Shown here piece by piece: positions 6,401 through 14,715 of a stretch of 19,221 nucleotides of DNA. The notes beneath the pieces were generated by a model. The model ran no database searches, had not been told where the DNA came from, and saw nothing but the letters and a program-made list of their open reading frames with translations. The stretch is from contig NZ_DYXC01000105.1 in the NCBI RefSeq assembly GCF_020742345.1, positions 1 through 19,221 of the forward strand, read 5' to 3'. This DNA comes from Enteractinococcus helveticum (GTDB lineage Bacteria; Actinomycetota; Actinomycetes; Actinomycetales; Micrococcaceae). A program made the position numbers and the translations under genes. The first letter of the stretch is position 1. Each line of letters starts with the position of its first letter.

Positions 6401-8305
6401 ATGTCGAAGAAAATCCTTCAGCGCACTGGAACCGGGATCCTTTCCTTGGCAGTGCTCGCCGGGGCAGCGATCGCCCCGGCGCATGCAGATACCACCTCGA
6501 ACGCGCCTGATAATGTGATCGTCATGATTGGCGATGGCATGGGCTACAACCACGTTGTCAATACCAACCTCTATGAGACCGGCCAGTCCAAGTACATTAC
6601 TGCCGGTGAACCAGGTGCTGTGACACAGCAGGATGGCGAAGCCGTCCAAGTGTATGAAGACTTCAACCTGTTGGCTATGGAAACCACTTCGCTGACCAGC
6701 CTTGCCAACGGCGCAAAATATGATTCGTCCGCAGCCTGGGGTGACTTCAACTGGGCCAAAAACTCCCCAACCGACTCCGCTGCCGCCGGGACCGCCATGG
6801 CCACCGGTACGAAGGTGACCAACGGTGCCCTCAACACCGACCCGGACGGCAACGTCCTGAAAACCATGTCCGAACTGGCACATGAAACCGGCCGTTCCGC
6901 CGGCGTCGTCGCATCGGTGCAGTATAACCACGCCACACCAGCCTCGTATGCGGTTGCCAACCCGGACCGTAACGCATACCTGGAAATCGGTGACTCGATG
7001 GTCAACGCCGAATACCTCGACGTCGTCATGGGTGCCGGCCACCCACTATATGACGATTCAGGTGAGCAACGGGACGCGAAATACGACTACATTAGCGAAG
7101 ATACATTCAACGCAGTCTCAAACGGCCAAACCGACTGGGACTACATCGAAACCAAATCAGACTTTGAAGCCCTGGCCAATGGTTCGGCAAGCTCTGACAA
7201 AATCTTTGGTCTCGCCCAGGTTGCGACCACTCTGCAGCAGAACCGCCCCGGTGACTCCGAAGGTACCCTGCCCGGTGAGGTACCGTTTAACGACAACGTG
7301 CCAGATCTGGCCACCATGTCCGAAGGTGCCCTCAACGTACTGGGCACGAACAACGACGGCTTCCACCTGATGATCGAAGGCGGCGCCATCGATTGGACCG
7401 GCCACGCCAACCAGACCACCCGCAATATTGAAGAAACCCAAGACTTCAACAAGGCCGTTGAAAGCGTTGTTGACTGGGTGGAGACCAACTCCTCGTGGGA
7501 TGAAACCTTGCTCGTGGTCACCGCTGACCACGAAACCGGTTACCTTGGTGGTGCTGGGGATGATCCGAACTTCACCGAAATGACCGGAACCGCCGGGGAA
7601 CTGCCAACGGTGGGGTGGTCATCGGGTAATCACACCAACCACTTGGTGCCTTACTTCTTCAAGGGTGCCGGTTCGGACGCGATCCTGAACTCGACCGTTG
7701 GTACCGATGAGGTCCGCGGCAACTACATTGACAACACCACCGTGGCCAACCTGTTCAAAGAACAGTTCTGGACCGAAAAATCCGACACCGAAGAACCTGC
7801 CGAAGGCGATATTCCAGTGCAAGCTGAGATCGAAGGCCTCGGCCAAGACGGCGGCGACAACCAGGAACCAGGCTCCCTGGTGCTGTCCGTGTCAGAAGGT
7901 ACGGCAACCCTGGGTAACCAGCGCAATGCCGGCGACCGCCTGCGTATGACCGGTGACATGCCATCGGTCACCGTAACCGATACCCGTGCCCAGGCCAATG
8001 GTTGGTCGGTGGCCGGTCAGTCCTCGGATCTGACCACTGGCAAAGAGAAAGTGACCGCTGATCACCTCGGCTGGTCGCCACACGTCGTGGACGAAGACCA
8101 CAACTCCATTCCAGGCTCAGCCGTTCGCGGCACCATGGCCGGTGGCGAGGGTCTAGCAGTGCCACAAACCCTGGGCCAGGCCAACGCCGACAACCGTGTG
8201 GGCTCAACCGAACTGGCAGCCGGATTGAACCTGGAAGTGCCTGTCGATACCGAAGCCGGTACCTACCAGGGTGCCCTGTCGGTCTCCCTCTTCCCGGTTG
8301 ACTAA
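6401..8305 (+). CDS. Secreted alkaline phosphatase with C-terminal WxL-like domain
   Basis: A 634-aa exported PhoA-family phosphomonoesterase that releases phosphate outside the membrane. It has a Sec signal peptide (about 1-29, cleavage after AHA) and the full metal-site set: IGDGMG (43-48), the nucleophile Ser126 in TDSAAAGTAMATG, EGGAIDWTGH (Glu326, Asp331, His335), TADHETG (Asp376, His377) and SGNHTNH (His411). The catalytic domain ends near 460. An acidic linker follows, then about 150 residues (486-634) with SVTVTDTRAQANGWSVAGQ and LGW and a terminal beta-rich TYQGALSVSLF, resembling WxL surface-binding domains; the second Trp motif is not conserved. There is no LPXTG or membrane anchor. 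GGAAG precedes the ATG by about eight bases. The DUF916-type partner follows, which fits attachment to the wall through that protein. Confidence 0.9.
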   Translation: MSKKILQRTGTGILSLAVLAGAAIAPAHADTTSNAPDNVIVMIGDGMGYNHVVNTNLYETGQSKYITAGEPGAVTQQDGEAVQVYEDFNLLAMETTSLTSLANGAKYDSSAAWGDFNWAKNSPTDSAAAGTAMATGTKVTNGALNTDPDGNVLKTMSELAHETGRSAGVVASVQYNHATPASYAVANPDRNAYLEIGDSMVNAEYLDVVMGAGHPLYDDSGEQRDAKYDYISEDTFNAVSNGQTDWDYIETKSDFEALANGSASSDKIFGLAQVATTLQQNRPGDSEGTLPGEVPFNDNVPDLATMSEGALNVLGTNNDGFHLMIEGGAIDWTGHANQTTRNIEETQDFNKAVESVVDWVETNSSWDETLLVVTADHETGYLGGAGDDPNFTEMTGTAGELPTVGWSSGNHTNHLVPYFFKGAGSDAILNSTVGTDEVRGNYIDNTTVANLFKEQFWTEKSDTEEPAEGDIPVQAEIEGLGQDGGDNQEPGSLVLSVSEGTATLGNQRNAGDRLRMTGDMPSVTVTDTRAQANGWSVAGQSSDLTTGKEKVTADHLGWSPHVVDEDHNSIPGSAVRGTMAGGEGLAVPQTLGQANADNRVGSTELAAGLNLEVPVDTEAGTYQGALSVSLFPVD

Positions 8306-8352
8306 CACCTCCCCACGGATCACCAACCACGCACACCCAGTGCTGTGTAAAC

Positions 8353-8416
8353 CATGACGTCGGCACCTACCGGCCCCGTGTTGCGGGTCGGTGGGGCCGG
8401 CGTCATCGGTGTTTTC
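8353..8416 (+). terminator. Strong hairpin between the phosphatase and DUF916 genes
   Basis: CCGGCCCC (8370-8377) pairs with GGGGCCGG (8393-8400); flanking ATGACGTCGG and CCGGCGTCAT can form an alternative pairing. A short T-tract (GTGTTTT) follows about ten bases later. This may be a leaky terminator that lowers expression of the second gene. The distance from stem to T-tract makes it less than ideal. Confidence 0.45.
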
Positions 8417-8446
8417 ATTGCACATCTGCACGAAAGACCACACTCA

Positions 8447-9508
8447 ATGTCTAGCTCATCATCGCTGCCCGTTTACCGCACCGTCCTTACCTTGCTGGTG
8501 CTCTTGTTATCCACGGTGTTTCCGGCGTCTGTTGCCACAGCCGACACCCAGGACGCCCCCACCACTATTTGGTCGCTCAGCCCCGCTGCCACTGACGAAC
8601 AGGATGAGCGCGTGTCCTTCCGCTTCACGGTGGCACCCGGTGACAGTGTGGAAGACGCGGTGGAATTGACAAACTTCTCCGACCAGGAAGTCACCTTCCA
8701 ACTCCAAGCCGCCGACGGGATTGTCTCTGAGTCCGGGACCTTCGATATTCTGCGCCCCGATATGGAAAACGAGGCCGCCGGTAACTGGATCGAACTCGAC
8801 CAAGAACAGGTCACCGTGCCCGCAGATGATTCCGTGACCATACCATTTACCCTGACCGTGCCCGAAAATGCCACGCCAGGCGACCAGCCCGCCGGTATCG
8901 CCGCGGCGGTCTCTACCAGTGATGACGACGACGTCGCCATGGTTCACCGGGTTGGTACCCGCATTCACTTACGTGTTGACGGCGACATCATGCCGGTCTT
9001 GACCGTCGACAACCTTGAGGTTGACTACCAACAAAACTGGAACCCCTTTGCCCCCGGCACCGCAACCGCAACATGGACGGTCCGCAATGACGGCAACGTA
9101 CGGTTGGGTGCTGAACAACTGCTGCGTTCATCTGGGGCATTTGGTATCGCAACCGCCGAAGAGCCCGGCCAACCGATCTATGAAGTGCTGCCCGGTGGTC
9201 AAACAACCGTGCGGGTTGAACAACGCGTGCTGCCGTTATTTGCATTGTGGTCCACCGTTGAACTGGCCCCGCAAATCGTCGGTGACGACGAAGTCGACGC
9301 CGCACTGAGCAACGCCACCGGCCAAGTGGTCACACCAGCCATCCCGATCCCACAACTACTGATTGTTGCGATCATTGCTGGTGCGATCTGGTATGTTGTG
9401 ACCCGCAAGAAGCGCGCCAAAAAGAAATTTGCTGCCGCCGTCGCTGCTGCCGCCAAACAGCAGCAGGCCGAGTCGGCCAAGGAACCCGACCAACTGCAAG
9501 ACGCATAA
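8447..9508 (+). CDS. DUF916-type (WxL-interacting) surface protein with C-terminal membrane anchor
   Basis: A 353-aa exported protein. A signal peptide (about 1-32, cleavage after ATA) is followed by two beta-sandwich regions. The first, with FRFTVAPGDSVEDAVELTNF and VTVPADDSVTIPFTLTVPE, matches the DUF916/WxL peptidoglycan-binding family; the second, with NPFAPGTATATWTVRNDGN, is its usual partner domain. One transmembrane helix (about 300-318) is followed by a basic, Ala/Gln-rich cytoplasmic tail of 35 residues, so the bulk faces outward. In Firmicutes such proteins pair with WxL-domain proteins, which fits the phosphatase directly upstream. I start at ATG 8447, in front of the signal peptide; the longer frame from 8354 would place it 31 residues in. 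The ribosome binding site (GAAAGA) is weak. Confidence 0.82.
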   Translation: MSSSSSLPVYRTVLTLLVLLLSTVFPASVATADTQDAPTTIWSLSPAATDEQDERVSFRFTVAPGDSVEDAVELTNFSDQEVTFQLQAADGIVSESGTFDILRPDMENEAAGNWIELDQEQVTVPADDSVTIPFTLTVPENATPGDQPAGIAAAVSTSDDDDVAMVHRVGTRIHLRVDGDIMPVLTVDNLEVDYQQNWNPFAPGTATATWTVRNDGNVRLGAEQLLRSSGAFGIATAEEPGQPIYEVLPGGQTTVRVEQRVLPLFALWSTVELAPQIVGDDEVDAALSNATGQVVTPAIPIPQLLIVAIIAGAIWYVVTRKKRAKKKFAAAVAAAAKQQQAESAKEPDQLQDA

Positions 9509-9518
9509 CCGGCACGTA

Positions 9519-9554
9519 GTGTGCGTGACGCTGCAAGCCAGTCGCACGCAACAC
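9519..9554. terminator. Hairpin between convergent genes
   Basis: GTGTGCGTG (9519-9527) pairs with CACGCAACAC (9545-9554, one bulged A). It lies between the end of the DUF916 gene and the end of thiE, where a shared bidirectional terminator would be expected. No T-tract follows on either strand. Confidence 0.4.
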
Positions 9555-9556
9555 GA

Positions 9557-10225
9557 TCAGTGCTGCCGACTGGAACCCCGCTCCGGTGGCTGCCAGGCAG
9601 CTAAAACATCGTGTACCACCCGGCCGGGCTGCTGCGCTTCCATGATTGCTCGAACCAACGCCACCCCCGCAATGCCGGTACCGGAGAGCTGTCCAACATC
9701 TTGGGGCCTGACATCCCCAATGGCAACCACCGGCAACCGGGTGGCTGCCACAACTTGTGAGTAGCCGGCCAACCCCAGTGGCTCACGCCCCGAATCTTTG
9801 GTGGGCGTGGGCCGAAAAGGTCCAACTCCTAGGTAATCGACAATGTTGTGGTGCTGATCTGCTTCACGAACCTGATCTATGGTCCCGGCCGACAACCCAA
9901 TGATTGCCCCGCCGCCTAAGAGTGCGCGAGCATCGGTGACCGGTAGGTCTTCTTGACCAAGGTGCACCCCGTGCACCGCGGCACCCCGCTGCCGGGCCGC
10001 CAATGCGATGTCGACACGATCATTGACCACCACCCGGGTCTCAGGACCAGCGGTAGCCACCGCCTCGGCGACCGCCACGGTCAACTCGAGCAACTCGGCT
10101 GCGGAAGTATCTTTGGCCCGGACCTGAACCATCCCGGCGCCAGCCCGAGCTGCCTGGGCCGCAGCATCGACTGTGCTTCGGCCGGTACCGGAAGTCACCA
10201 GATAGCACCGTAAATCTGTATTCAT
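9557..10225 (-). CDS. thiE: Thiamine-phosphate synthase
   Basis: A 222-aa TIM-barrel enzyme that joins HMP pyrophosphate to hydroxyethylthiazole phosphate (or its carboxylated form) to give thiamine phosphate. Diagnostic segments are VQVRAKD (33-39), VVVNDRVDIA, VHLGQEDLP, DYLGVGPFRPTPTKD with the pyrophosphate-binding TPTK, GLAGY and VVAIGDV. Length is normal. Its ATG overlaps the thiM stop in an ATGA arrangement, with GAGG just upstream, so translation is coupled. It is the last gene of the thiD-MFS-thiM-thiE operon and is convergent with the surface-protein gene. Confidence 0.95.
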   Translation of the reverse strand: MNTDLRCYLVTSGTGRSTVDAAAQAARAGAGMVQVRAKDTSAAELLELTVAVAEAVATAGPETRVVVNDRVDIALAARQRGAAVHGVHLGQEDLPVTDARALLGGGAIIGLSAGTIDQVREADQHHNIVDYLGVGPFRPTPTKDSGREPLGLAGYSQVVAATRLPVVAIGDVRPQDVGQLSGTGIAGVALVRAIMEAQQPGRVVHDVLAAWQPPERGSSRQH

Positions 10226-10995
10226 TGTCCAACCTCATCTAACGCATCGAGTAAATGTACACGAAAGGAACCCGGACCCGTTGCCCGCTGGGCTGCGATC
10301 TCGCCAGCCACCGTGAGCCACGTGGTCGCGGCCAGTGCAGCCATGAACCGGTCTTGACTCACCGCAGCACACGCCGCAGTCAGTGCACCAAGTAAACAAC
10401 CGGTACCGGTCACCCGGGTGAGGACCCGGGTGCCACGGTGCACACGACCCTGCTGGGTCCCGGCAACAATCAAATCCACCTCACCCGATACCGCAACGGC
10501 ACCACCGGTGCGCTCGGCAATCTCAACGGCAGCATCCTGGGCCATATCTGGGGTCGCGCGTGAATCAGCACCCCGTCCGCCCGGCCCAGCATGCACCAGA
10601 GCCAATATTTCTGAAGCATTACCGCGCACCACCGTGGGACCAGACGCCAACAGGGTACGCGCCAACGGCGTACGAACCGGAGCCGTACCAATCGCCGTGG
10701 GATCAAGGACCCACGGGTGCCCGGCAGCTATCGCAGCCTCCACGGTTGCCGAAATACCCGCCATCGCATCGGTGCTCAGCGTCCCCAGATTCACCAATAA
10801 CGCATCGGCGACGGTCGTGAGCACGGGTGCCTCATGCACAGTCTCGGTCATCATGGGGCGCGCACCGGCGGCAAGCAGTCCATCGGCCACAATACCCATC
10901 GACACGGTCGCGGTGATGCAATGGACCACCGGCTGCTGGGCACGCACAGCACCAAGAACGCTCGCGACGCGCTGCACGTCAACATCGCAGCTCAT
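10222..10995 (-). CDS. thiM: Hydroxyethylthiazole kinase
   Basis: A 257-aa salvage kinase that phosphorylates 4-methyl-5-(2-hydroxyethyl)thiazole for ThiE. It shows LVNLGTLS (67-74), WVLDP (95-99), the nucleotide-binding RGNASEI (124-130), SGEVD (170-174) and VTGTGCLLGAL with the catalytic Cys200. The N-terminal substrate loop differs from the usual: the family normally has HC-(I/M/L)-T-N followed by V, whereas here it is CITATVSMG, with Ala29 in place of the conserved Asn. The ATG overlaps the transporter stop in ATGA form and has AAGGGGG upstream. Function as ThiM is well supported by motifs and operon, but substrate preference may be shifted. Confidence 0.93.
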   Translation of the reverse strand: MSCDVDVQRVASVLGAVRAQQPVVHCITATVSMGIVADGLLAAGARPMMTETVHEAPVLTTVADALLVNLGTLSTDAMAGISATVEAAIAAGHPWVLDPTAIGTAPVRTPLARTLLASGPTVVRGNASEILALVHAGPGGRGADSRATPDMAQDAAVEIAERTGGAVAVSGEVDLIVAGTQQGRVHRGTRVLTRVTGTGCLLGALTAACAAVSQDRFMAALAATTWLTVAGEIAAQRATGPGSFRVHLLDALDEVGQ

Positions 10996-12377
10996 GACAG
11001 CACCCCCTTGTGCTGACCGGCTGCAAATTTCGCGGCGACGACGTCCAACTCCTGATCGATCTCTCGCGGCGCTAATCGCGGACCGAGCAGGGCACCAAGA
11101 ACCACCAGGCCACCACCCAAGGCAACCATGGCCATCACCGAACCGTGCCGTCCCAGAACCGGTTCAATCAACGGCAAATAGAACGGATATAACGCCGGAA
11201 GCACCAGGGATAAGCTATACCCCATGCCATACCCGGTGGACCGCACCTCGGTGGGGAACCGCTCAGAAAGATACGCTGATACAGGACCGTAGGCGGCGAC
11301 TGTGATCACCTGCAGCACAGCAGTGCACAGGATAGCTTGACCCAATGACGACGACGTAATAGCCAGCCGCCATATTATCGGAGCCACCAGCATGGCGCCC
11401 AGCCCCCACATCACGAACAGCCTTCGCCGCCCGAGGTAGGTTGACAGATGCCCCGCCACCGCCATGACCAGTGCCTGGGCGATCGTGGCAATACCAATGG
11501 TCACAGAGACCCTCGTATCCGACAGGCCGGTATCGGTTGCCAACCGCGCGGTTAACAGCAGCACGGTGCTGTTGGTTAGCAACCACAACCCGGTCATGAG
11601 CAGAAACACCTGCCAGAACGCCGGGGCCCACGAACCCACCAGCATGTCACGCAGCCGTGCCCGGGGTTTTGCCGGTTGTTCCAGTTCCCGTTGGACTTTG
11701 CGGTCAAATATTGGGGCGTCTGTGACCTGCCGACCATAATAGATCAGTAAACCGACTGATAATAGTGCACCGATAACAAACAGGATCCGCCAACCCCACA
11801 CGGCATAAGCATCTGGGCCGAGCACCATCAGCAGTAGTGCCACGGCCAGCGCGATGCTGGCTTGCGCCCAGGGTGCCATTGAGAGGATCAGCCCGCTCAT
11901 GAGTCCGCGACGGCGCGGAGTAGACCACTCCATGGCCAGTGGAATAGCCGCCGAGTATTGGCCGGCCACGAAGATCCCACCGAGGAACCGCAGCGTGAGC
12001 ATACTTATGATGGTCCCAGTTCCTAACACCTCATAGGTGGGTAGCAAAGCGATGGCCAGCGCGCACGCAGCCGTGCCGCCAATGGCAATGCGGGTGGTCC
12101 GAGTCCGGCCAAACCGGTCAGAGAGTCGACCAAAAATGAGACCGCCCAGGGGACGACCAAATAACATGGCCACGACCACCAACGCTGCGGTTGATGCTGC
12201 GGTGGTGGGACCCGCCAGGGCAAACATTGCCGGAGCCAGGGCGGTTAATGGCAAAAACACATGAATATTGTCAATCCAGTTGCCGACCACCCCGGCTCGT
12301 AACGCGGCCTGACCCGCAGGAGGCAGATCGCTGAGCCTGGTCGACGATGCTGAAGTCGCGGTAGGAAGTTGTGTCAT
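10992..12377 (-). CDS. MFS transporter within the thiamine operon
   Basis: A 461-aa major facilitator with about twelve membrane segments. The cytoplasmic loop after segment 2 carries the MFS signature in GGLIFGRLSDRFGRTRT, and a related loop in the second half reads LSTYLGRRRLF. The overall pattern (RFLGGIFVAGQYSAAIPLAMEW in two pieces, SERFPTEVRSTGYG near segment 10-11) is that of the metabolite:H+ symporter type. It lies between thiD (26 bases upstream) and thiM (4-base overlap), behind a TPP riboswitch, so it probably moves thiamine, HMP, hydroxyethylthiazole or a breakdown product. The direction is most likely import, by context only. AAGGAAC lies about nine bases before the ATG. Confidence 0.9.
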   Translation of the reverse strand: MTQLPTATSASSTRLSDLPPAGQAALRAGVVGNWIDNIHVFLPLTALAPAMFALAGPTTAASTAALVVVAMLFGRPLGGLIFGRLSDRFGRTRTTRIAIGGTAACALAIALLPTYEVLGTGTIISMLTLRFLGGIFVAGQYSAAIPLAMEWSTPRRRGLMSGLILSMAPWAQASIALAVALLLMVLGPDAYAVWGWRILFVIGALLSVGLLIYYGRQVTDAPIFDRKVQRELEQPAKPRARLRDMLVGSWAPAFWQVFLLMTGLWLLTNSTVLLLTARLATDTGLSDTRVSVTIGIATIAQALVMAVAGHLSTYLGRRRLFVMWGLGAMLVAPIIWRLAITSSSLGQAILCTAVLQVITVAAYGPVSAYLSERFPTEVRSTGYGMGYSLSLVLPALYPFYLPLIEPVLGRHGSVMAMVALGGGLVVLGALLGPRLAPREIDQELDVVAAKFAAGQHKGVLS

Positions 12378-12403
12378 CGAAACTGTTCCTTTGTCAGAGC
12401 TCG

Positions 12404-13276
12404 TTACGGCGTCTCAGATACTTTTTTGGCACCTGCCGGTGGTGTGGCAGCAAGGCTGCGTCGTGACCGGTAGGAATGATCTACCGGCCCGTGCCCAGAA
12501 CCGACATTGAGAGCCTCACCGTATTTGATCGCTTCGTGGAGCCATTCCGTCGCCCAGGACAGTGCCGTGGCCGGTTCATCACCGGCCCCAAGCCGGGTGG
12601 CAAGTGCTGAAGACAGTGAACAACCGGTGCCGTGTGTGCTGGTACTGTCAAGTCGGGTTGCATTAGCTGCAGTGCGAACACCCTCGGGGCCAACCCACGT
12701 ATTGGTGGCCCACCGGGAAGTTAGATGCCCGGTTTTGACGATGACCGAAACCCCGGTCGCAGCAGCCCAGTCGGATGCTTGGGCAATAGCCTCAGCTTCG
12801 TTCGCGGCCGGTTCTGAACCGGTCAGGACAGCCAGTTCACTGATATTTGGGGTCACGAGCGTGGCTCGTGTGCAGAACTCAACCATGGCCTGTTCTGCAC
12901 GACGATCGACCAGTCGGTCCCCGCTGGTTGCTACCATGACCGGGTCAACCACCAAGACCTGTGGCGGGTGGTCGTCAAGCCAGGTAGCCACCGTTTCGAT
13001 GATCTCGGCGGTGCCCAGCATGCCGGTTTTGATTGCATCAATGGTGACGTCGTCGCTTACCGCCTGGAGTTGTTCGCTAAGAAATGCGGTGGGCGGGGTG
13101 TGGATAGCACGCACCCCGTGCGTATTCTGCGCCACCAGAGAGGTGACCACAGCCATACCGTAGCCCCCGGCTGCGGTGATGGATTTCAGGTCTGCGGCGG
13201 TGCCGGCACCGCCTGAAGGATCCGTTCCTGCGATGGCTAAGACGCGAGGAACAATATCAACGTTCAGTGAAGTCAC
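12404..13276 (-). CDS. thiD: Hydroxymethylpyrimidine/phosphomethylpyrimidine kinase
   Basis: A 290-aa ribokinase-fold enzyme that phosphorylates HMP and HMP phosphate to the pyrophosphate used by ThiE. It has LAIAGTDPSGGAG (13-25), VDPVMVATSGDRLV, TPNISELAVLTG, VIVKTGHL and the anion-hole STHGTGCSLSSA with its catalytic Cys. I start at GTG 13276: AAGGGA, which is the last strand of the TPP riboswitch, ends exactly eight bases before it. The longest frame (from 13318) would run through the riboswitch, and the ATG at 13285 directly abuts the ribosome binding site, so both are unlikely. It is the first gene of the four-gene operon. Confidence 0.93.
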   Translation of the reverse strand: MTSLNVDIVPRVLAIAGTDPSGGAGTAADLKSITAAGGYGMAVVTSLVAQNTHGVRAIHTPPTAFLSEQLQAVSDDVTIDAIKTGMLGTAEIIETVATWLDDHPPQVLVVDPVMVATSGDRLVDRRAEQAMVEFCTRATLVTPNISELAVLTGSEPAANEAEAIAQASDWAAATGVSVIVKTGHLTSRWATNTWVGPEGVRTAANATRLDSTSTHGTGCSLSSALATRLGAGDEPATALSWATEWLHEAIKYGEALNVGSGHGPVDHSYRSRRSLAATPPAGAKKVSETP

Positions 13277-13279
13277 TAA

Positions 13280-13358
13280 GGACATCCCTTCGCTAGTACG
13301 AGCTAGATCAGGTTCCACGGGTTTGTCTCAGCGCCCTGTAACAGCGCACCCCGTGCCT
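13280..13358 (-). ncRNA. TPP riboswitch upstream of thiD
   Basis: Read on the minus strand this contains the THI-box hallmarks in order: ACGGGGTGCGC, GGCGCTGAGA, ACCCGTGGAACCTGATC, CTAGCTCGTACTAG and GCGAAGGGATG. The 3' end AAGGGA is also the thiD ribosome binding site, which indicates control of translation: TPP binding would close P1 (GGCAC with GTCC) and hide the site. It lies about 50 bases past the monooxygenase stop. No good promoter is evident in the gap, so it may be partly read from the upstream genes. Confidence 0.95.
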
Positions 13359-13407
13359 GTAAGTCAGGTGAAATATGGTGGTCAAGATGGTGTGGAGCCA
13401 GACAGGT

Positions 13408-14703
13408 TCACGCGCTAGGCCGCTCCAGTCCTAAATGGTCTCGTAGGGTGGAACCCGCGTATTGGGTGCGGTATAAACCACGACGCTGCAAGATGGGGAT
13501 CACCCGGTCGATGAACTCTTCTATCGCACTGGGTAATAACGGCGGCATGAGGTTGAAACCATCGGCGGCACCGGAGGTGAACCAGCGTTCGATGGCATCA
13601 GCCACCTGCTCGGGAGTCCCCACCATGGTGCAGTGTCCTCCGCCGGCTGCGAGCCTGCCCAAAAGTTGGCGCACCGTGGGGCGCTCCACCTCGATGATGC
13701 GCAGGATCGTGGTATATCTACCCTGCGGGCCGGTGAATTCACCGGCCGGTGGCAGGTCGGGTACCGGCGCATCCAGCTCCCAGTCACTGCAGTCTTGTCC
13801 AATAAACGTGGACAACTGGGCTAGAGCTTGCTCGGTGGGCAGTAGCTGATCGATGTCGGCCTGCTTCGCCCGGGCCTCGGCCTCGGTGGAACCCACGTAG
13901 GTGACCAAACCCGGCATGATGGCGACTGTTGCCGGGTTCCTCCCTTGGGTGGCGATACGGCTTTTCAGGTCTGCATAGTATTCTTGACCGCTGGCCAGTT
14001 CATAAGCCACCGCGTAGATTCCCTCGGCATAACGGGCTGCCAGTTGCCGGCCCGCCTCCGACGCGCCGGCCTGAAATAACACTGGGCGACCCTGGGGGCC
14101 ACGCGAAATATTTAAGGGTCCAGCTACCTGAAAATGCTTGCCAACATGATGCACCGGGTGAAGTTTGGTGGGATCAGCGAACACCCCATTGCTGTCAGCT
14201 TGTATCGCATCATCAGCCCACGAATCCCACAGGGCCGAGACGACATCAATAAATTCCGCGGCCCGTGCATAACGCTCGTCACTGGGTGGCATTGCGGTCA
14301 TCGAATGATTATGCGCCTCGGCGTCGAACATGGAGGTCACCACGTTCCAACCAATCCGCCCGCGGCTAATGTGGTCCAGCGAGGCGAGCATCCTTGCCAC
14401 GTGGAAAGGGGAGTGGAATGTGGTGGACACGGTAGAAATGAGCCCAATACGACTGGTGTTGCGAGCCATGGCGGCCAGCGTGGTGAACGGTTCTAAATTC
14501 CACAGTGGACCTGCAGATGGGTCTCCCACGGCTTGTCCATCCGCAAAGAATATGGCGTCGAACAGACCGGCTTCGGCTGTTTGAGCCAAGCGCTCATAGT
14601 AGGTGATGTCGGTCAACTGTTCGACCTGGGATGCTGGATGTCGCCAGGCCGCCTGGTGGTGTCCACAACCGTGGAGAAAGAGATTGAAATGCAGTTGTCG
14701 CAC
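13408..14703 (-). CDS. FMN-dependent monooxygenase, NtaA/SnaA/DszA type
   Basis: A 431-aa luciferase-like (LLM) flavin monooxygenase. The N-terminus NLFLHGCGHHQAAWRHP is the signature of the nitrilotriacetate/pristinamycin/dibenzothiophene-sulfone group, as are FFADG, EPFTTLAAMA and ISRGRIGWNVVTS. These enzymes use FMNH2 from a separate reductase and O2, often to break C-N or C-S bonds. The substrate is unknown. GTG 14703 is chosen because AGGA, overlapping the SDR stop codon, sits at good spacing, so the pair is translationally coupled (12-base gap). Both lie behind a TPP riboswitch, which links them to thiamine or a related compound. No flavin reductase gene is seen in the window. Confidence 0.9.
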   Translation of the reverse strand: MRQLHFNLFLHGCGHHQAAWRHPASQVEQLTDITYYERLAQTAEAGLFDAIFFADGQAVGDPSAGPLWNLEPFTTLAAMARNTSRIGLISTVSTTFHSPFHVARMLASLDHISRGRIGWNVVTSMFDAEAHNHSMTAMPPSDERYARAAEFIDVVSALWDSWADDAIQADSNGVFADPTKLHPVHHVGKHFQVAGPLNISRGPQGRPVLFQAGASEAGRQLAARYAEGIYAVAYELASGQEYYADLKSRIATQGRNPATVAIMPGLVTYVGSTEAEARAKQADIDQLLPTEQALAQLSTFIGQDCSDWELDAPVPDLPPAGEFTGPQGRYTTILRIIEVERPTVRQLLGRLAAGGGHCTMVGTPEQVADAIERWFTSGAADGFNLMPPLLPSAIEEFIDRVIPILQRRGLYRTQYAGSTLRDHLGLERPSA

Positions 14704-14715
14704 AGCAGCGTCGTC

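Noticed and set aside
6380..7042. 220-codon minus-strand frame inside the phosphatase gene
   Set aside because: Antisense shadow with His/Gly/Val-rich repeats and no family.
10418..11305. 295-codon plus-strand frame across thiM and the transporter
   Set aside because: Composition rich in Pro, Arg, Thr and Ala is typical of an antisense shadow; it spans two well-supported genes.
12507..13163. 218-codon plus-strand frame opposite thiD
   Set aside because: Ser/Ala/Thr-rich shadow of a certain gene.
13359..13407. Possible promoter (TTGACC with a TACAGG-like hexamer) for the thiD riboswitch
   Set aside because: The -10 is poor and the start would fall inside the riboswitch, which would remove its 5' strand.
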